Below are positions 6,124 to 8,735 of a stretch of 8,735 nucleotides of DNA, piece by piece. The DNA is taken from positions 1-8,735 of the forward strand of contig JAQCDI010000090.1 of NCBI GenBank assembly GCA_027620595.1. Reading direction: 5' to 3'. Position 1 is the stretch's first letter. Each line of letters begins with the position of its first letter. Source of the stretch: Bacteroidota bacterium (GTDB lineage Bacteria; Bacteroidota; Rhodothermia; Rhodothermales; UBA10348). The position numbers and the translations under genes were made by a program. Under the pieces are notes generated by a model that searched no databases, had not been told where the DNA came from, and worked only from the letters and a program-made list of their open reading frames with translations.

Positions 6124-6945
6124 ATGCCGAATTTCTCCATTCTGCTCCCTCCGGCAGAGGGCAAACAGGAAGGGGGCAATCCCTTCGCTCCAGACATGTT
6201 CGACTACCGTACGTCGAACACGTTCAACTACTTCCACCTGCTCAATCCCGAACGGCGCCAGCTCATCGACCACCTGCACGGGGTCATCAACGGCGGCAAG
6301 GCAGACTTGGAAGCTTTGTTCAACGTGAAGGGGGAAAACCTGGAAAAGGCCATCGCCGCCAACCTCGGGATCTACAAGGCGCCCCTCATGTCCGCCCTGG
6401 ATCGCTATTCCCCGGGTGTCATGTACCAGGCCATGGATTTTCCGGGACTGCCCACAGGCGCCCAGCGCCGTCTTCTTGAGGAAGGCATCATCTTTTCCGG
6501 CATGTTCGGCCTGCTCCGCCCGGACGACCTGATCCCGGACTACAAACTCAAGATGGACGCCAACCTGCCCGGCATCGGCAAGCTGTCGGCCTACTGGCGG
6601 GATGCCGTGAGCAAACAGCTCAACAAGACCATTTCCGGTCGTTTCGTCTGGAATTTCCTGCCCTCCATCCACGAGGAAGCCTGGACCAACGAAGTGACCT
6701 ATGCGGCCATGGTGCGGGTCAAGTTCTTCAAGCGGGTCCGCAAGAGCGATGAGCTGCAGCCGGTCACGCACGGCGTGAAGCCGCTGCGCGGCAAGCTGGT
6801 CAACTTCATCGTCAAGGAAACCGTCGAGAATCTTGAGCCGCTCATCGAGTGGAAGCATCCAGACGGCTACCGTTGGGATGAATCGCTATCTTCCTGGGAC
6901 GAGGACAGCCGCACGCACGAATTGGTCATGATCAAGCGCGGCTGA
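6124..6945 (+). CDS. yaaA: YaaA-family (DUF328/UPF0246) peroxide stress protein
   Basis: The 273-residue protein belongs to the YaaA family, whose E. coli member lowers free iron and DNA damage during peroxide stress and whose fold binds DNA. Seen here are the N-terminal LLPPAEGK (7-14); SGMFGLLRPDDLIPDYKLKM (125-144), matching the family motif YGLLRPLD-I-YRLEM; and NFLPSIHEEAW (177-187) near the usual NLAS-EY position. The basic GVKPLRGKLVNFIV (217-230) matches the C-terminal K-RG-F motif. The length is close to that of the E. coli protein. There is no signal peptide, so it is cytoplasmic. No strong ribosome binding site is visible. Short gaps (39 bases before, 46 after) suggest co-transcription with the YtxH-like gene and udk. 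Assignment to the family is firm; a direct peroxide role is inferred. Confidence 0.88.
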   Translation: MPNFSILLPPAEGKQEGGNPFAPDMFDYRTSNTFNYFHLLNPERRQLIDHLHGVINGGKADLEALFNVKGENLEKAIAANLGIYKAPLMSALDRYSPGVMYQAMDFPGLPTGAQRRLLEEGIIFSGMFGLLRPDDLIPDYKLKMDANLPGIGKLSAYWRDAVSKQLNKTISGRFVWNFLPSIHEEAWTNEVTYAAMVRVKFFKRVRKSDELQPVTHGVKPLRGKLVNFIVKETVENLEPLIEWKHPDGYRWDESLSSWDEDSRTHELVMIKRG

Positions 6946-6991
6946 TGGCCCCGAATGACCCGGCGTCCCGGCGCTGATTCCCGTTCCTGTC

Positions 6992-7657
6992 ATGACGCGT
7001 CCCGTAATCATCGGTCTGGCCGGAGGATCCGGCTCGGGCAAAAGCACCATTCTGCATCGCCTGCTGGCCGATCTGGGTCCGGAGCGGGTCTCCGTGCTCG
7101 AACACGATGCCTACTACCGGGATCAGACCCATCTACCCGTCGAGGAGCGCCAGCGGGTCAACTACGATCACCCCGACTCACTGGAAACCGGATTGCTCGT
7201 TTCCCACATCGAGGCGTTGCTCGATGGCCAGTCGGTCGAGAAGCCGGTCTATGACTTTACCCGGCACACGCGGGCGGAGCGGACCATTTCCATCCGGCCC
7301 ACGCCCATCATCATTGTCGAGGGTATCCTGGTCCTGGCCGAGACCGGACTCACCGACCGGATGGATATCAAACTGTTCGTGGACACGGACGATGACATTC
7401 GCCTGATCCGGCGCATCCGAAGGGACATGGTGGAACGGGGGCGAACCCTGGAGTCCATCCTCGAGCAGTACGAAACCACGGTGCGGCCCATGCACATCGA
7501 GTTCGTGGAGCCCTCCAAGCGCCGCGCCGACGTGATCATCCCTCGCGGTGGCCACAATGAAGTGGCCTTCGACATGGTCCTCTCGCGGATCCGCTATCTG
7601 TCCCAGGAGCACCGCCTGGAAGCACTCATCCGTCCGCCAGCCGGATCAGGTCACTGA
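6992..7657 (+). CDS. udk: Uridine kinase
   Basis: The 221-residue enzyme phosphorylates uridine and cytidine to UMP and CMP with ATP or GTP in pyrimidine salvage. It shows the Walker A loop GLAGGSGSGKST (8-19); EHDAYYRD (37-44), with Asp39 at the catalytic-base position; YDFTRHTR (87-94), which forms the nucleoside pocket; the Walker B-like IIIVEGILVL (106-115); and the Arg-rich lid RRIRRDMVERGR (140-151). The length is typical for bacterial Udk. There is no visible Shine-Dalgarno sequence; the start is the only ATG just before the P-loop strand. It is the last gene of the rightward group, and its last 32 bases overlap the 3' end of coaX on the opposite strand. A GGGCGAACC word lies in the codons for GRTL after the lid. 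Confidence 0.95.
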   Translation: MTRPVIIGLAGGSGSGKSTILHRLLADLGPERVSVLEHDAYYRDQTHLPVEERQRVNYDHPDSLETGLLVSHIEALLDGQSVEKPVYDFTRHTRAERTISIRPTPIIIVEGILVLAETGLTDRMDIKLFVDTDDDIRLIRRIRRDMVERGRTLESILEQYETTVRPMHIEFVEPSKRRADVIIPRGGHNEVAFDMVLSRIRYLSQEHRLEALIRPPAGSGH

Positions 7658-8399
7658 TCCCTTTGAGGACCAGGTTGCGGTCGCAGGCCCAGTCCACCCG
7701 CAGCTGCTCGTTGATCCACGCACCCCATCCTCCGGTGGTCACCACGCGGAAGTCGCCCGTCTCTGCAGCCTGGATCCGCCGCACCATGCCGGCCACGCTG
7801 TCCAAGAGGCCGTGGAGGATCCCGGACTGCAGGGCTGCCTTCGTGGATCGCCCGACGGGAGAATCCGGCAACTGCAGGTCCACCTTAGGCAACTGGGCCG
7901 TCCCCACCCCCAATGCATCCCGCATGAGTTCCACGCCGGGACCGATCACCCCACCGGGATAGGATCCGTCAGGACGCACCACTTCCATGTTGACAGCCGT
8001 CCCGGCATCCACCACGATGACGCCCGTACGTCCCGGCTCGCCGAACCGGACCCACCCTCCCACGGCCGCTGCAATCCGGTCGTGCCCAAGGGTCTGCGGT
8101 GTTTCGTAGGCCAAGGAGAGCGGAAGTCTGGATGTGTGATCAAAAAACCGGAGGTCGGCGCCGGTCACGCTGCGCACGACACCCGCCAGGCGGTCCCGCT
8201 GTGCGGGGACCACTGACACTGCACCCGCCCGGGAAACCGGTTCGCCGGCCACGAATTCCCGCAGCAAGGTCAGGGGATGGGCATCGTGGGCAATCCGGAT
8301 GGTGCGGACCACCTCGCCCGGAATACGTCCGGCGCCCGAAGTGGGATCGAAGAGTCCCACCTTGGAAGCGCTGTTGCCGATGTCAATCAGGAGCCACAT
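7626..8399 (-). CDS. coaX: Type III pantothenate kinase
   Basis: The 257-residue enzyme carries out the first step of coenzyme A synthesis, ATP-dependent phosphorylation of pantothenate. It belongs to the acetate/sugar-kinase/Hsp70 (ASKHA) fold. Seen are the phosphate-binding DIGNSASK (6-13); GHDRIAA (105-111), with the catalytic-type Asp107; VVDAGTAVNMEVV (129-141); YPGGVIGPG (147-155); and TTGGWG (221-226). In the third motif the more usual Thr/Asp after GTA are replaced by Asn137 and Glu139, a mild variation. The length matches the family. It starts 17 bases after the birA stop, so the two form an operon; birA-coaX adjacency and fusions are known from other bacteria. Type III enzymes do not respond to CoA feedback and usually need a monovalent cation. 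The gene converges on udk with a 32-base overlap. Confidence 0.94.
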   Translation of the reverse strand: MWLLIDIGNSASKVGLFDPTSGAGRIPGEVVRTIRIAHDAHPLTLLREFVAGEPVSRAGAVSVVPAQRDRLAGVVRSVTGADLRFFDHTSRLPLSLAYETPQTLGHDRIAAAVGGWVRFGEPGRTGVIVVDAGTAVNMEVVRPDGSYPGGVIGPGVELMRDALGVGTAQLPKVDLQLPDSPVGRSTKAALQSGILHGLLDSVAGMVRRIQAAETGDFRVVTTGGWGAWINEQLRVDWACDRNLVLKGISDLIRLADG

Positions 8400-8416
8400 G
8401 ATCAGATCCGGGCAGG

Positions 8417-8735
8417 TCAGGGAGAGGCAGGTGGACGAAGCGAAACGTCGCCCGAATGTACCACGATCCGACCGGATTCGGTGTCCAGGATCAGGCCGCC
8501 TGAAGCATCCACGCCATCCAGTCGGCCACTCCGGCCATCCTGGAGGGTCACCAGCGCGCCGACGCCTTCCATGCGGGCCATGTAGGCGTCCAACAGCCCC
8601 GCCTGGGGCAGGGCGAGGACACGGTCCATTTCCGTCATGAGCCGCTCGAATACGGCTTGACGGTCGAACCGTTGTCCGGACTCCAGCAGCAGGGACGTCG
8701 GGGGTGTGGCCAACCCGTCGGGAAACTCCGATTCG
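8417..8735 (-). CDS. birA: Biotin--[acetyl-CoA-carboxylase] ligase, C-terminal part, cut by window edge
   Basis: Only the last 105 residues are inside the window; the frame stays open to the right edge, so the true start and catalytic core are outside. The visible part has EFPDGLATPPTSLLLESG, matching the P--ATSL-E-TG stretch that follows the catalytic domain of BirA. Next come a helix pair (RQAVFERLMTEMDRVLALP) and a small SH3-like C-terminal domain: VTLQDGRSGRLDGVDASG, then GLILDTESGRIVVHSGDVSL. BirA attaches biotin to the biotin carrier protein of acetyl-CoA carboxylase. Whether this one also has the N-terminal DNA-binding repressor domain cannot be seen. An internal TTG at 8713 is not the start. 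It is followed after 17 bases by coaX. Confidence 0.88.
   Translation of the reverse strand, partial: ESEFPDGLATPPTSLLLESGQRFDRQAVFERLMTEMDRVLALPQAGLLDAYMARMEGVGALVTLQDGRSGRLDGVDASGGLILDTESGRIVVHSGDVSLRPPASP

Noticed and set aside
5776..6858. 360-codon minus-strand open frame opposite the YtxH-like and YaaA-family genes
   Set aside because: The plus-strand frames show family motifs; the antisense frame is the usual mirror of GC-rich codon use.

Overview
The window looks like a chromosomal housekeeping region of a GC-rich bacterium of the Bacteroidota/Rhodothermota group. The clues are a 31-residue AURKAIP1/COX24-type basic ribosomal protein of the form common in Bacteroidota, mostly weak or absent Shine-Dalgarno sequences, many lipoproteins and secreted proteins, and a birA-coaX gene pair. 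The phylum is inferred from gene content, not from a marker gene. I see no insertion sequence, phage gene, CRISPR array or toxin-antitoxin pair.

Left part (1-3300), all read leftward. The first 100 bases are the 5' end of the tmRNA gene ssrA, cut by the window edge inside the tag codons. A strong intrinsic terminator (254-291) separates it from the stretch 292-768, which has no convincing gene but holds several hairpins. Next comes a large exported serine peptidase (769-3213) of the S9D glutamyl-peptidase type, with a good promoter at 3251-3281.

Middle (3300-5290), also leftward: an alpha/beta hydrolase, then two small lipoproteins joined by an ATGA stop/start overlap. The lipoproteins are of unknown function.

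Right part (5336-7657), read rightward: a promoter, the tiny ribosomal protein gene and two terminator-like hairpins. Then comes a close-set group of a YtxH-like envelope protein, a YaaA-family peroxide-stress protein and uridine kinase. Converging on it from the right edge are birA (C-terminal part only) and coaX (type III pantothenate kinase). The coaX 3' end overlaps the uridine kinase 3' end by 32 bases.

The most unusual signal is a 9-base word, GGGCGAACC, found eight times by eye in both orientations, in coding and non-coding DNA and in several reading frames. Two copies form a perfect 12-base inverted repeat just upstream of ssrA. The density is about one per 1.1 kb, like that of known DNA uptake or Chi-type dispersed words. 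The rest of the window is ordinary core-genome content.
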